DNA of 64,000 nucleotides from an uncultured Rhodospirillales bacterium (GTDB lineage: Bacteria > Pseudomonadota > Alphaproteobacteria > Acetobacterales > Acetobacteraceae): contig CAIJTR010000067.1 of the NCBI GenBank assembly GCA_903823665.1, positions 1-64,000 on the forward strand, given 5' to 3'. The notes under the pieces were generated by a model. That model searched no databases and was not told the origin of the DNA. It saw only the letters and a list, made by a program, of their open reading frames with translations. The position numbers and the translations under genes were made by a program. Below, piece after piece: positions 10,768-22,697 of this stretch; position 1 is the first letter of the stretch; every line of letters starts with the position of its first letter.

Positions 10768-12360
10768 ATGAAGCGCCGCCAGTTCCTCGCCACCGCCGCC
10801 GCAGGCTTTGCCGCCCCGTTGGCCGCCCCCAGCATTGCCCAGGCCCAGGGCTCGCGCGTGCTGAAATTCATCCCGCAATCCGATCTCGCCATCCTCGACC
10901 CGATCTGGACGACCGCCTACGTCACCCGCAACCATGGCTACATGGTGTTCGACACGCTGTTCAGCACGAACGGGAAGTTTGAGGCCTCGCCACAGATGGC
11001 GGAGGGGCTGACGACGGAGAATGATGGCAAGCTGGTGCGCATCATTCTGCGCGATGGGCTGAAATGGCATGATGGTGAGCGTGTGTTGGCGCGGGATTGC
11101 GTGGCCAGCATCCAGCGCTGGGCCAAGCGGGACCCGTTTGGCATCACCATCATGGGCCTGACGGACGAGCTTTCGGCTCCGGACGACAAGACGATCCAGT
11201 TCAAACTCAAGAAAAAATTCGGCCTCATTCCGGATGCACTGGGCAAGTCCGGCACCAATCTGCCGGTGATGATGCCCGAGCGTCTGGCGAAAACCGATGC
11301 CTTCACGCAAGTAACCGAAATGATCGGTTCGGGCCCATTCAAGTTCGTGGCTTCCGAACGGGTTCCAGGATCTCAGATGGTCTATGCCAAGAACGAGGCC
11401 TACGTGCCGCGGCCCAATGGTGACCCCGATTGGAACGCTGGACCAAAGATCGTCAATTTCGACCGTGTCGAGTGGCATGTCATTCCGGATTCCGCCACGG
11501 CTGCTGGTGCCATGCAAAGTGGGGAGATCGATTGGTGGGAAAACCCGCCGGCCGACTTGTTGCCGCTACTGAAGGGCAGCAAAGGCCTGAAAATCGAAAT
11601 CCCGGACCCGACCGGGAGCATGGCCTGCATGCGGCTGAACCATTTGCTGCCGCCATTCGACAATCCAGCGATCCGCCGCGCGCTGCTGGGCGCCATTGAT
11701 CAGAACGATTTCGTCACCGCGGTGGTGGGAGACGATCCGAGCTTGAAATACATGCCCACCGGCCTGTTCTGCCCCGGAACGCCGATGGCCAACACTGCGG
11801 GCCTGGACGCGCTGACCTCCGCCCGTGATTACGACAAGGTCAAGCGTGACCTGATCGCCGCAGGATACAAGGGTGAGCGCGTGGTGCTGCTGGCCCCCAC
11901 CGATTTCCCAATTTTGAAAGCGCTCGCCGATGTGAACGCTGATGTGTTCAAGCGCATCGGCATCAACGTTGATTATCAGGCGATGGATTGGGGCACAGTG
12001 GTGCAGCGCCGCGCCAAGAAAGACCCGATCGATAAGGGTGGCTGGAACGTCTTCAACACGTTCTGGGGCGGTCTGGACCAATTCAACCCGGTGGCGCATT
12101 CATTCCTGCGTGGACTAGGCCCTGATGGCGGCATCATCGGCTGGCCGAGCAGCGCCAAAATCGAGGAATTGCGCGGTCAGTGGCTCGATGCGCCAGACCT
12201 GGCGGCACAGAAGAAAATCGCCGAGCAACTGCAGGTGCAGGCGTTCACCGATGTGCCTTACATCCCACTCGGTCAGGTTCTCCAGCCGACCGTCTACAAA
12301 ACAAACCTCAGCGGCGTGCTGGGTGGCTCAGTGTTATTTTGGAACATTAAGCGGGGATAG
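10768..12360 (+). CDS. ABC transporter solute-binding protein, SBP_bac_5 (peptide/nickel) family
   Basis: The product is 530 residues. It begins KRRQFLATAAAGFAAPLAAP, a twin-arginine-like export signal, and has family 5 features such as LKWHDGERVLARDCVASIQRW and IRRALLGAIDQNDFVTAVVG. Such proteins bind oligopeptides or other ligands in the periplasm for a DPP/OPP-type importer. No permease or ATPase gene is adjacent, so this is an orphan binding protein here. GGAG precedes the ATG. It is convergent with the next gene. Confidence 0.88.
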   Translation: MKRRQFLATAAAGFAAPLAAPSIAQAQGSRVLKFIPQSDLAILDPIWTTAYVTRNHGYMVFDTLFSTNGKFEASPQMAEGLTTENDGKLVRIILRDGLKWHDGERVLARDCVASIQRWAKRDPFGITIMGLTDELSAPDDKTIQFKLKKKFGLIPDALGKSGTNLPVMMPERLAKTDAFTQVTEMIGSGPFKFVASERVPGSQMVYAKNEAYVPRPNGDPDWNAGPKIVNFDRVEWHVIPDSATAAGAMQSGEIDWWENPPADLLPLLKGSKGLKIEIPDPTGSMACMRLNHLLPPFDNPAIRRALLGAIDQNDFVTAVVGDDPSLKYMPTGLFCPGTPMANTAGLDALTSARDYDKVKRDLIAAGYKGERVVLLAPTDFPILKALADVNADVFKRIGINVDYQAMDWGTVVQRRAKKDPIDKGGWNVFNTFWGGLDQFNPVAHSFLRGLGPDGGIIGWPSSAKIEELRGQWLDAPDLAAQKKIAEQLQVQAFTDVPYIPLGQVLQPTVYKTNLSGVLGGSVLFWNIKRG

Positions 12361-12368
12361 ACGCGGCT

Positions 12369-12905
12369 TCAAACTTCCATGCGAGACGGCAACAGGGTGA
12401 TGGTGCGGAAGCTGAAGGCGAGCCTTCGCATATCCTCGCCATCACCAATCTCACGCGGGCACACAGCCTGCGGCATATGCATAACCAAACGCAAAACTGC
12501 GCGTTCATGCACCTCACGCCACCAGCCGGGGTCGATCCATGCATTGACGCGAACAACCTCCCGCCGGTCGAACTGCCAGTATCCAGCGCGTGCCCCGTTG
12601 GCATAAAGCGTCATCTCCTGCATTGGGTTCTGCCGGGTGACGTAAGGTTCCAGCCCGATTTCCAGTTCGGCTGGGCCGGGCCTTTGCCGCGTGGCGACGA
12701 GCAGCGTGGCGTCGATGCCGTTGTGCCAGGCGTGGCCCGCTTCAACATCAGACCAGCCGGCAAGCATCCCGGTTTCGGCAATGTCCTCAGCGCCAAAAAG
12801 CCGGGCCACCGATGGCTGGAGAGACAGCATGGCAGGTCGGCCAATTGGCACCGGCTCGGCAACCGTCGTCTGGCGAAACACATCGGGCGACAGCACTGCG
12901 CTCAT
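12369..12905 (-). CDS. Uncharacterised protein, possible beta-sandwich domain
   Basis: The product is 178 residues from the ATG at 12905, which has GAGGG upstream; two in-frame starts a little further up are possible. No catalytic motif is recognised. Alternating hydrophobic/polar runs (LEIGLEPYVTR, MQEMTLYANG, AVLRLVMHMP) and a closing segment DMRRLAFSFRTITLLP recall the jelly-roll accessory domains attached to glycosyltransferases in Acetobacteraceae, but here the domain stands alone. It has no signal peptide. It lies 107 bases downstream of alaS on the same strand and may be read from its transcript. Confidence 0.55.
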   Translation of the reverse strand: MSAVLSPDVFRQTTVAEPVPIGRPAMLSLQPSVARLFGAEDIAETGMLAGWSDVEAGHAWHNGIDATLLVATRQRPGPAELEIGLEPYVTRQNPMQEMTLYANGARAGYWQFDRREVVRVNAWIDPGWWREVHERAVLRLVMHMPQAVCPREIGDGEDMRRLAFSFRTITLLPSRMEV

Positions 12906-12961
12906 GAAACCCTCGCTCATTCTGCAGAAGCAAGGGTCCACCATTGGGTGTGAGGCGACCG

Positions 12962-12987
12962 TGACGGGACCATTGGCAGGCCCGTCA
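12962..12987 (-). terminator. Possible hairpin after alaS
   Basis: TGACGGG at 12962-12968 is matched by CCCGTCA at 12981-12987, with an extra C/G pair inside. It lies 26 bases past the alaS stop on the minus strand. No T-run follows on that strand, so intrinsic termination is uncertain and read-through into the small gene at 12905 is possible. Confidence 0.3.
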
Positions 12988-13012
12988 GTGGATCGACAAT
13001 CTTTACATATTG

Positions 13013-15655
<2,643 letters not shown>

Positions 15656-15834
15656 GGCGAAGGCTGCGATCCCCAAACGACGGACGCCTTGCGTAGCCCA
15701 GCCCGCCGCTTGTGTCACCACGTGCGTGCGCGCGGCGGGTATGGCCGACCACTCCCATTGCTCAACACCAAGGAGTTGCTTCGCAGCGGCGGGCCGATCC
15801 GGTATGGTGGTATCCAATTGAGGAGCAACGATTT

Positions 15835-16605
15835 ATGCGCGCCATTCTTGCCACAGGTTCGATGCTGCTGCTGCTCGCCGGATGTGCAACCCCGCCGCCG
15901 CCGCCCCCCGTGTTGACGCCGCCGGAGGCTGATGCGCGTGGAGATGATGCCCTTAAGGCCGGCCACGCGCAGGAAGCGCTGGACGACTACTTGATTGCCG
16001 CCAAACAGGGCGACATGCGCGGCCGCGTTGGCATTGGCCAGATGTATTTCACCGGCATCGGCGTGGTGAAAGATTTTGCGGAGGCCAGCGTCTGGCTCAC
16101 ACCGCCTGCCGAGGCGGGCGACAAGAAGGCGCAGTATATTCTCGGCCAGATGAATGACACCGGCGGCAGCGGCGTGGTGCAGAACCGCAAGGCGGCGTTC
16201 GCCTGGTACACCAAGGCTGCAGCACAGGGTGAGAGCGGTGCCGCTTATGCCCTAGGCCGCGCCTATAATTTCGGCATGGGCGTCACAACTGATTATCGCG
16301 AGGCGCTGCGCTGGTACACAACCGCAGCCAATGCCGGGAACTCAGACGCCATCACAGCCATTGGTGTTTTGTATGCCGAAGGGCGTGGCGTTTCGCAGAG
16401 CTTCAAACTGGCATTGGGCCAATTCCAGAAGGCCGCCGACATGGGCAATGGCGAGGCGATGCGCCGGATCGGCAATCTGTATTTCGACGGTGACGGCGTG
16501 CCGCACAACGACACCATCGCCTATGATTGGATGCGCAAGGCGGCAGCAGCCGGAAATCAGGACGCCGCACGCAGGCTCGCCACCCGCGCGCTGCCGGAGA
16601 ACTAA
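15835..16605 (+). CDS. Sel1-repeat lipoprotein
   Basis: The product is 256 residues. The N-terminus ends in a lipobox, LLLLAGC, so the mature protein should be lipidated at C17 or C18 and membrane anchored. The rest is a solenoid of about six Sel1-like repeats with recurring G-x-G-V and A-A-x-x-G-x-x-A patterns (VGIGQMYFTGIGV, YALGRAYNFGMGV, TAIGVLYAEGRGV, RRIGNLYFDGDGV). Such solenoids mediate protein-protein contacts; the partner is unknown. GAGGAG precedes the start. Its last four bases overlap the end of the convergent MFS gene. Confidence 0.85.
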   Translation: MRAILATGSMLLLLAGCATPPPPPPVLTPPEADARGDDALKAGHAQEALDDYLIAAKQGDMRGRVGIGQMYFTGIGVVKDFAEASVWLTPPAEAGDKKAQYILGQMNDTGGSGVVQNRKAAFAWYTKAAAQGESGAAYALGRAYNFGMGVTTDYREALRWYTTAANAGNSDAITAIGVLYAEGRGVSQSFKLALGQFQKAADMGNGEAMRRIGNLYFDGDGVPHNDTIAYDWMRKAAAAGNQDAARRLATRALPEN

Positions 16606-17831
16606 GCGACCACCGGAACCTTCGCCCGCAGCATTCCGGTTGAAACCAAAGCGATCACAGCCAAAGCCAGCGGCGGGAAGGCCACCCAGCACACCACGTC
16701 CCAGCCATAGCTGGTCAGCAATCCGCCCGATGCGAACGAGCCGACCACCATGGTGCCGAACACCAGAAAGTCGTTGAACGCCTGCACCCGCGTCCGCTCC
16801 TCCGGCCTGTGGCATTCGAGCACCAGTGCCGACGCTCCCACGAAGCCGAAATTCCAGCCAAGGCCGAGCAGGATCAGTGCCGCCCAGAAATGCGCGACAT
16901 CAATCCCGGCAATCCCGGTCAGCGCCGCAGCAGCGGTCAGCGCCAGCCCCACCAGCACAATACGCGGCGCACCGAAGCGGGTGATCAGCCGGCCCGTGAA
17001 CAGGCTCGGCGCATACATCGCCACCACATGCCATTGCAGGCCAAGGTTGGACGATTCCTGCGACAATCCACACAGCCGCATCGCCAGCGGGGCAGATGTC
17101 ATGATGAAGTTCATCAGCAAATACGTCACAACACCGCAGGCCACCGCGGCGATGAAGCGCGGCTGACGGGCGATTTCAGCCATCGGCCTGCCGCTGCCAC
17201 GCTCACTGACCGACGGCTTCGGCAGCACGACGCCAGCGAGCACCAAAGCGGACAGCAGGGCGACACCAGCCTGCGCCAGATAGCTCACGGCAAACAGGTA
17301 AGGCGGCCAAAGCTGCATGGTGTAGGTGACAATCTGCGGGCCGATCACACCTGCGAAGATGCCTCCAACCATAACGGTCGACAGCGCCCTCGCCCGCTTC
17401 GCCGGTTCGACGCAATCCGCCGCCGCAAAGCGGAATGACAGCACCACCGCCGCGTAAGCACCGCCAAAGAACGTGCCAAGGCAAAACAGCCAGAACGAGC
17501 CGAGCACAATCGCTGCCGCCGCAATCAGGCCGCACAGCATGCCGCAGAACGTGCCAAGCATGAACGCGGCGCGTCTGCCATAGCGCTGCGCCACCATTCC
17601 GGCGGGCAACGTGCCGCAGGTCATGCCGATCACAAAGATGGTGATCGGCAAAGTGGCCAGCGCCTTGCTGGGAGCCAAAACATTGCCGATGACGGCCCCG
17701 GTTGCATAGACGACGGTGGCATTCGCCCCCGCGAGCGCCTGCGCGATGGCAAGGCGCAGCACATTGCGGCGGCCGGCGGTTTGATCCACGTCTGGTGCTC
17801 CCTTGTCACCCAGCACCGTTACTTGGGCCAA
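16602..17831 (-). CDS. Major facilitator superfamily transporter
   Basis: The product is 409 residues, rich in long hydrophobic segments consistent with a 12-helix MFS carrier. The loop after helix 2 has GMVAQRYGRRAAFMLG, matching the MFS signature G-x3-D/R-R-x-G-R-R, and a second-half copy is GRLITRFGAPRIVL. The substrate cannot be inferred. It is alone between a convergent lipoprotein gene and a divergent DUF3034 gene. Confidence 0.85.
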   Translation of the reverse strand: MAQVTVLGDKGAPDVDQTAGRRNVLRLAIAQALAGANATVVYATGAVIGNVLAPSKALATLPITIFVIGMTCGTLPAGMVAQRYGRRAAFMLGTFCGMLCGLIAAAAIVLGSFWLFCLGTFFGGAYAAVVLSFRFAAADCVEPAKRARALSTVMVGGIFAGVIGPQIVTYTMQLWPPYLFAVSYLAQAGVALLSALVLAGVVLPKPSVSERGSGRPMAEIARQPRFIAAVACGVVTYLLMNFIMTSAPLAMRLCGLSQESSNLGLQWHVVAMYAPSLFTGRLITRFGAPRIVLVGLALTAAAALTGIAGIDVAHFWAALILLGLGWNFGFVGASALVLECHRPEERTRVQAFNDFLVFGTMVVGSFASGGLLTSYGWDVVCWVAFPPLALAVIALVSTGMLRAKVPVVA

Positions 17832-18028
17832 GTTGCTGACGCATAGTGAACGTTTGCGCGTTGCGTGTCGTGGGTCTGGCTGAGTCGATCAGGCATGTCC
17901 ATAGCGCGGACCAAATGTCAGCAGCGACAAAAAACAAACTGGCAACCCTGCATCCATCAATTTCAATCGTCCGTAACGCCCCATGAAGCCGGTGCCCTGC
18001 CGGCTTGGCCGTGCGAGGGAGAGTGTGG

Positions 18029-18928
18029 ATGCGAAAATTGATATGGGGCGCGACCCTGCTGGCGGCGATGGCCGGTGCCTCCGGCGCAGCTTGGGCGCAG
18101 GACGCGCCAATGTTCATCAATCCAGACATCGGCAGCGGAAAACTGCTGGCCACCAGCGGCGTGTCGAACATCGAAGGTGCCGGCGGCGGCGGTATTTCCA
18201 CCTGGGCGCTGATCACCGGCTACGCCACGCGCGACCAGATTGGCGGCAATGTTCACGTCACCTACGCGCCGCTGTCGAATTTCGAAGTCTACAACACCGG
18301 TGCCGCCATCGGCCTCCATAACCGGGTCGAGGTTTCCTACAACCGGCTGGTTTTTGACACCGGCCCGACCGGCGGCAAGCTCGGCCTTGGCCATAATTTC
18401 GCGTTCAACCAGGATGTCGTCGGCGTGAAAATCCGCCTGTTCGGTGACGCCGTTTATGATCAGGACAGTTTCCTGCCGCAGGTCTCCGTCGGTGCCCAAT
18501 ACAAGACCACCGACCGCTCCAACATCCTCAAAGCCATTGGTGCCAAGAACCATGACGGCACCGATTTCTACGTGGCAGCCACCAAGCTCTTCCTCAACGA
18601 AAGCGTGCTGGCCAACGCCACGCTGCGGCTGACCAAGGCCAACCAGATCGGCATTCTCGGTTTCGGCGGACCGAAGGGGAACGATTACCAGCCCGAATTT
18701 GAAGGCTCGCTCGCCTATCTGTTCACCCGCAAACTCGCCGTGGGCGGCGAGTACCGGACGATGCCGAGCAATCTCGGCTTCAGCAAATCCGACGACTGGA
18801 AGACGCTATATGCCGCGTATTTCATCAACAAACACGCCTCGATCACGCTGGCCTATGTGAGCCTCGGCACCATCGCCACGCAAAAGAACCAGCAGGGTGC
18901 CTATCTCTCCGCCCAGATTGGATTTTGA
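18029..18928 (+). CDS. DUF3034 family exported protein
   Basis: The product is 299 residues. A clear Sec signal peptide (RKLIWGATLLAAMAGASGAAWAQ) is followed by repeated amphipathic strand-like segments ending in SAQIGF, an aromatic C-terminus as in outer-membrane beta-barrels. The pattern fits DUF3034, whose function is not established. GAGGGAGAG precedes the ATG. The next gene, 22 bases downstream on the same strand, encodes an exported truncated haemoglobin, suggesting a two-gene envelope operon. Confidence 0.8.
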   Translation: MRKLIWGATLLAAMAGASGAAWAQDAPMFINPDIGSGKLLATSGVSNIEGAGGGGISTWALITGYATRDQIGGNVHVTYAPLSNFEVYNTGAAIGLHNRVEVSYNRLVFDTGPTGGKLGLGHNFAFNQDVVGVKIRLFGDAVYDQDSFLPQVSVGAQYKTTDRSNILKAIGAKNHDGTDFYVAATKLFLNESVLANATLRLTKANQIGILGFGGPKGNDYQPEFEGSLAYLFTRKLAVGGEYRTMPSNLGFSKSDDWKTLYAAYFINKHASITLAYVSLGTIATQKNQQGAYLSAQIGF

Positions 18929-18950
18929 AATCTCCTTGAAGGATGAAGCC

Positions 18951-19394
18951 ATGTTGACCAACACACTGCGCATCGCCGGCGCTGCTGTTCTCGCAGTCGG
19001 ACTGCTCTCCCTCAACACCGCCCGGGCGGACGAGCCTGATCTAGACGCCTTCAACGCCTTTGGCGGCAAGCCAGGGCTTGAGAAAGTGGCCGATCTTGGC
19101 GTCGAAAAGCTGCGGGCAGATCCACGCATCAAGGCGCGCTTCGCGGGCGCAAACATCCCGCATCTCAAGATGGAACTGGCCGAGCAATTCTGCGCCCTGC
19201 TCAACGGCCCCTGCCAATACACCGGCAAGGACATGTCATCCGCCCATGCCGGAATGGGCCTGCACGATGCGGACTTCAACGCGCTCGCCGAAGACTTCCA
19301 GATCGCCATGACAGAACTGGACGTCCCCTTCCGCTACCAAAACGTGCTGGTCGCCAAGCTGGCACCAATGGAAAAGCAGATGGTGGGGAAGTAG
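18951..19394 (+). CDS. Exported group 1 truncated haemoglobin
   Basis: The product is 147 residues. The first 25 form a Sec signal ending LNTARA-D. The remainder is a group 1 truncated globin: FGGKPGLEKVAD opens helix B, CQYTGKDMSSAHAGMGL carries the proximal haem histidine (H in AHAGMG), and the helix FRYQNVLVAKLAPM closes the fold. Group 1 globins bind O2 or NO; most are cytoplasmic, so the signal peptide is notable. GAAGGA lies upstream. It is likely co-transcribed with the DUF3034 gene. Confidence 0.88.
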   Translation: MLTNTLRIAGAAVLAVGLLSLNTARADEPDLDAFNAFGGKPGLEKVADLGVEKLRADPRIKARFAGANIPHLKMELAEQFCALLNGPCQYTGKDMSSAHAGMGLHDADFNALAEDFQIAMTELDVPFRYQNVLVAKLAPMEKQMVGK

Positions 19395-19452
19395 GCGATT
19401 CTGCCGACGACATGGCCTGGTCGTGGCACCAAGCCGCGATCAGGCGGTTTTG

Positions 19453-19869
19453 TCAGCGTCGATACGGCAACGGCAGCAGCGCCGCCGCTGGCACCTTCAT
19501 GTCGCCGGGGACAATCACCACACAATCCGGCGCGTAGTCGACCAGCAATTCGCGGCACGCCCCGCAGGGTGTGACGACCGCGATCTCCTGATCCGCCTCC
19601 TCCGGCTTCGGATGCCGAACAGCCACAGCGGTAATGATGTGCGAGCCGCCATCAAGAATGGCGCGGCCAAGCGCAATTGGCTCGGCGCAAATAGACAACC
19701 GCCCGACCGTGGTTCCAAGATGCAGCCCGGTCCAGATGCGACCATCCGCATCCCGCAACGCCGCCGCCACGGTATGCCAAAACGGGCGGTGATGCTCGCC
19801 TATCACCGCCCGCGCCGCCTCAATCAGTTCCAGATCGGCGGCATCAAGTGGTGCCGCCGGATGGATCAA
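19453..19869 (-). CDS. Cytidine deaminase-like zinc hydrolase
   Basis: The product is 138 residues with the two zinc motifs of the deaminase family: LSICAEPIALGRAI (C-A-E, catalytic Glu) and VVTPCGACRELLVDY (P-C-x2-C). The cysteine in place of histidine in the first motif is typical of the small tetrameric cytidine deaminases and of blasticidin-S deaminases. It could salvage cytidine or act on a related base. It starts 7 bases after the recA stop on the same strand, so it is probably transcribed with recA from the SOS-type promoter. Confidence 0.82.
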   Translation of the reverse strand: MIHPAAPLDAADLELIEAARAVIGEHHRPFWHTVAAALRDADGRIWTGLHLGTTVGRLSICAEPIALGRAILDGGSHIITAVAVRHPKPEEADQEIAVVTPCGACRELLVDYAPDCVVIVPGDMKVPAAALLPLPYRR

Positions 19870-19876
19870 GCCCGTC

Positions 19877-20917
<1,041 letters not shown>

Positions 20918-21025
20918 GGATACCGGCTCCCGAGGATTGCTTTTCATGTGCCCGATTCTGTGAATGCTGCGAGCGGGAGTCTGTCACAGACAGGAACAGA
21001 ACCGCAATCGCACGCCGTGACGTTA

Positions 21026-21033
21026 TTAACCAT
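21026..21033 (+). promoter_or_regulatory. CtrA half-site-like octamer
   Basis: TTAACCAT matches the 8-base CtrA half-motif described in Caulobacter. It lies three bases from the recA LexA box and just downstream of the predicted -10. A single 8-mer can occur by chance; the presence of cckA and chpT in the window makes it worth noting. Confidence 0.35.
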
Positions 21034-21035
21034 TT

Positions 21036-21050
21036 GTTCGTTATATGTTC
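21036..21050 (-). promoter_or_regulatory. LexA (SOS) box upstream of recA
   Basis: The sequence is exactly GTTC-N7-GTTC, read GAAC-N7-GAAC on the recA strand. This is the known alphaproteobacterial LexA operator. It overlaps the predicted recA -10 element, so bound LexA would block RNA polymerase until RecA-stimulated cleavage. lexA itself is not in the window. Confidence 0.9.
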
Positions 21051-21070
21051 GGTAATTCGCCTTCGCACAA
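21042..21070 (-). promoter_or_regulatory. Predicted sigma-70-type promoter of recA
   Basis: On the minus strand TTGTGC (21065-21070) and CATATA (21042-21047) are separated by 17 bases, a good fit to -35 and -10 hexamers. The LexA box covers the -10. The start codon of recA lies about 125 bases downstream, leaving a long leader. Confidence 0.55.
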
Positions 21071-21083
21071 GAACAAATAGCGA

Positions 21084-22697
21084 TCACATCGCCAAATCAG
21101 TCACTTTCCGCAGCGCGGCGACGAGTTCCGCCAGGGTGTACGGCTTGGCGAGAAACACCGTGGCATGCTTCTGCACGGCACCATGGAGTGGCTTTTCAGC
21201 ATAGCCTGACGCTAAAATCACAGGCAAATCCTGGGTTGCATGCTCCATGCGCACACGTTGCGCCAGGGCTGTCCCGTCAATGCCGGGCATCACCATGTCA
21301 GAAATCAATGCGGTCAACGCCGGGGCATCACATGGCCGGTTTTCGAGCAATTCGAGCGCCGATTCGCCCGAATCGGCCATCAGCACCTCCCAACCGGCCC
21401 GCTGCAGCGCCCTGCCCGCAAGTTTACGCACTGCGTCCTCGTCATCAACGAGAAGCACCAGGCCACCGGATACGGCGCGCGCGGGGGCCGGCGTCGGAAT
21501 TGCTGCCAAAGCTTTGGGAGTTTCCACCCCCTCCCCCTCATCCCAGCGCGGCAGGTAGATGCGCATGCAGGTGCCGCGGCCAAGCGTGCTTTCCACCCCG
21601 AGAAACCCATCCGACTGACGGACGATGCCGTGCACCGTGGAAAGGCCGAGCCCGCTGCCACCGGCTTCACGCTTGGTCGTGAAGAACGGATCGAAGATGC
21701 GCGGCAGCACATCTGGCGGGATGCCCCCCCCGGTGTCCTGCACGTCTATCGTCACGTAGCGGCCGGGCGGAACAGCCTCCGCCCCATGAATGATCGTGCG
21801 AAGTGTCGTGATGTGGCCGCTGCGCAAGGTGAGTTCGCCGCCGTTGGGCATGGCATCGCGCGCATTGACGGCAAGGTTGACCAGCACTTGGTCAAGTTGC
21901 GTCGGGTCAGCGCGGACCTTGCGTCCCGGCTGTTCAAGATCGAGCACGAGGCGCACCTGGCTGCCGATCAGCCGGTGCAGCAGCGAGGATATGCCCTCAA
22001 TCACATCATTCATCGCGAGCGCCCTGGGCTGCAGCGTTTGTTGCCGTCCGAACGCAAGAAGTTGTCGCACGAGCGCTGCACCGCGTTGCGCGCTGCCTTG
22101 GATAACGCGTGTATCCTCCGCCGTTTCACCCGCGGGCTCGCGCTCGGCGATGCATTCGGCGGCGCCCAGAATGGCCGTCAGCAGATTGTTGAAATCATGC
22201 GCAATGCCGCCCGCGAGTTGCCCGGTGGCCTGGAGTTTCTGGCTGTGCGCGAGTTGTGCCTCCAACTGCCGCTGTGGCGTGAGATCAGTCAAGCGCAGCA
22301 CGGCACCAGAAATGATCCCGCCGCCCTCATCAATCGGGTGTACAGCCACACGGATTTCCTGGCGGTTGTCTCCCACGAGCGTGGCGATGAAGCCCCTGCC
22401 CTCAGGGGCGCGGCCGTTCAGCACGCGCCCGATCTCGTTGGTCACGGCCCCTCGTGAAGTGTGGTGGAACAGCGGGGCGACCGGTGCGCCGTGTTTCAGC
22501 AAGACAACACCCGCGAGCATCTGCGACAGCGCGACGTTGAATTGAACCAGCTTGAAAGCGGCGTCGACGACCGATGCAGGCCCGGCCGCGTCATGCAGCA
22601 TCATCGCCGTGAGCGGGTCGCCCAGGTCTGCCAGCCGTGCCAACAAAACCGGCGCTGGCTTGCTATGGCGCAATTGCTGCCACGATCGGGTGATCAT
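21084..22697 (-). CDS. cckA: Hybrid histidine kinase CckA, without membrane segments
   Basis: The product is 537 residues: a PAS-like N-terminal half (to about 145); a HisKA domain with H167 in GQLAGGIAHDFNNLLTAILG; a HATPase domain with NLAVNARDAMPNGG, DTGGGIPP and GGSGLGLSTVHGI; and a C-terminal receiver with LVDDEDAVR and SDMVMPGIDG. The GIAHDFNNLL motif and receiver match CckA, the kinase/phosphatase atop the ChpT-CtrA relay. No transmembrane helix is seen, unlike the two in Caulobacter CckA. Its ATG overlaps the flhB stop (ATGA), coupling it to the flagellar export operon. ChpT is encoded at 3135-3812. Confidence 0.87.
   Translation of the reverse strand: MITRSWQQLRHSKPAPVLLARLADLGDPLTAMMLHDAAGPASVVDAAFKLVQFNVALSQMLAGVVLLKHGAPVAPLFHHTSRGAVTNEIGRVLNGRAPEGRGFIATLVGDNRQEIRVAVHPIDEGGGIISGAVLRLTDLTPQRQLEAQLAHSQKLQATGQLAGGIAHDFNNLLTAILGAAECIAEREPAGETAEDTRVIQGSAQRGAALVRQLLAFGRQQTLQPRALAMNDVIEGISSLLHRLIGSQVRLVLDLEQPGRKVRADPTQLDQVLVNLAVNARDAMPNGGELTLRSGHITTLRTIIHGAEAVPPGRYVTIDVQDTGGGIPPDVLPRIFDPFFTTKREAGGSGLGLSTVHGIVRQSDGFLGVESTLGRGTCMRIYLPRWDEGEGVETPKALAAIPTPAPARAVSGGLVLLVDDEDAVRKLAGRALQRAGWEVLMADSGESALELLENRPCDAPALTALISDMVMPGIDGTALAQRVRMEHATQDLPVILASGYAEKPLHGAVQKHATVFLAKPYTLAELVAALRKVTDLAM

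Noticed and set aside
10768-12360. Complete peptide/nickel importer
   Set aside because: Only the binding protein is present; no permease or ATPase gene is adjacent.
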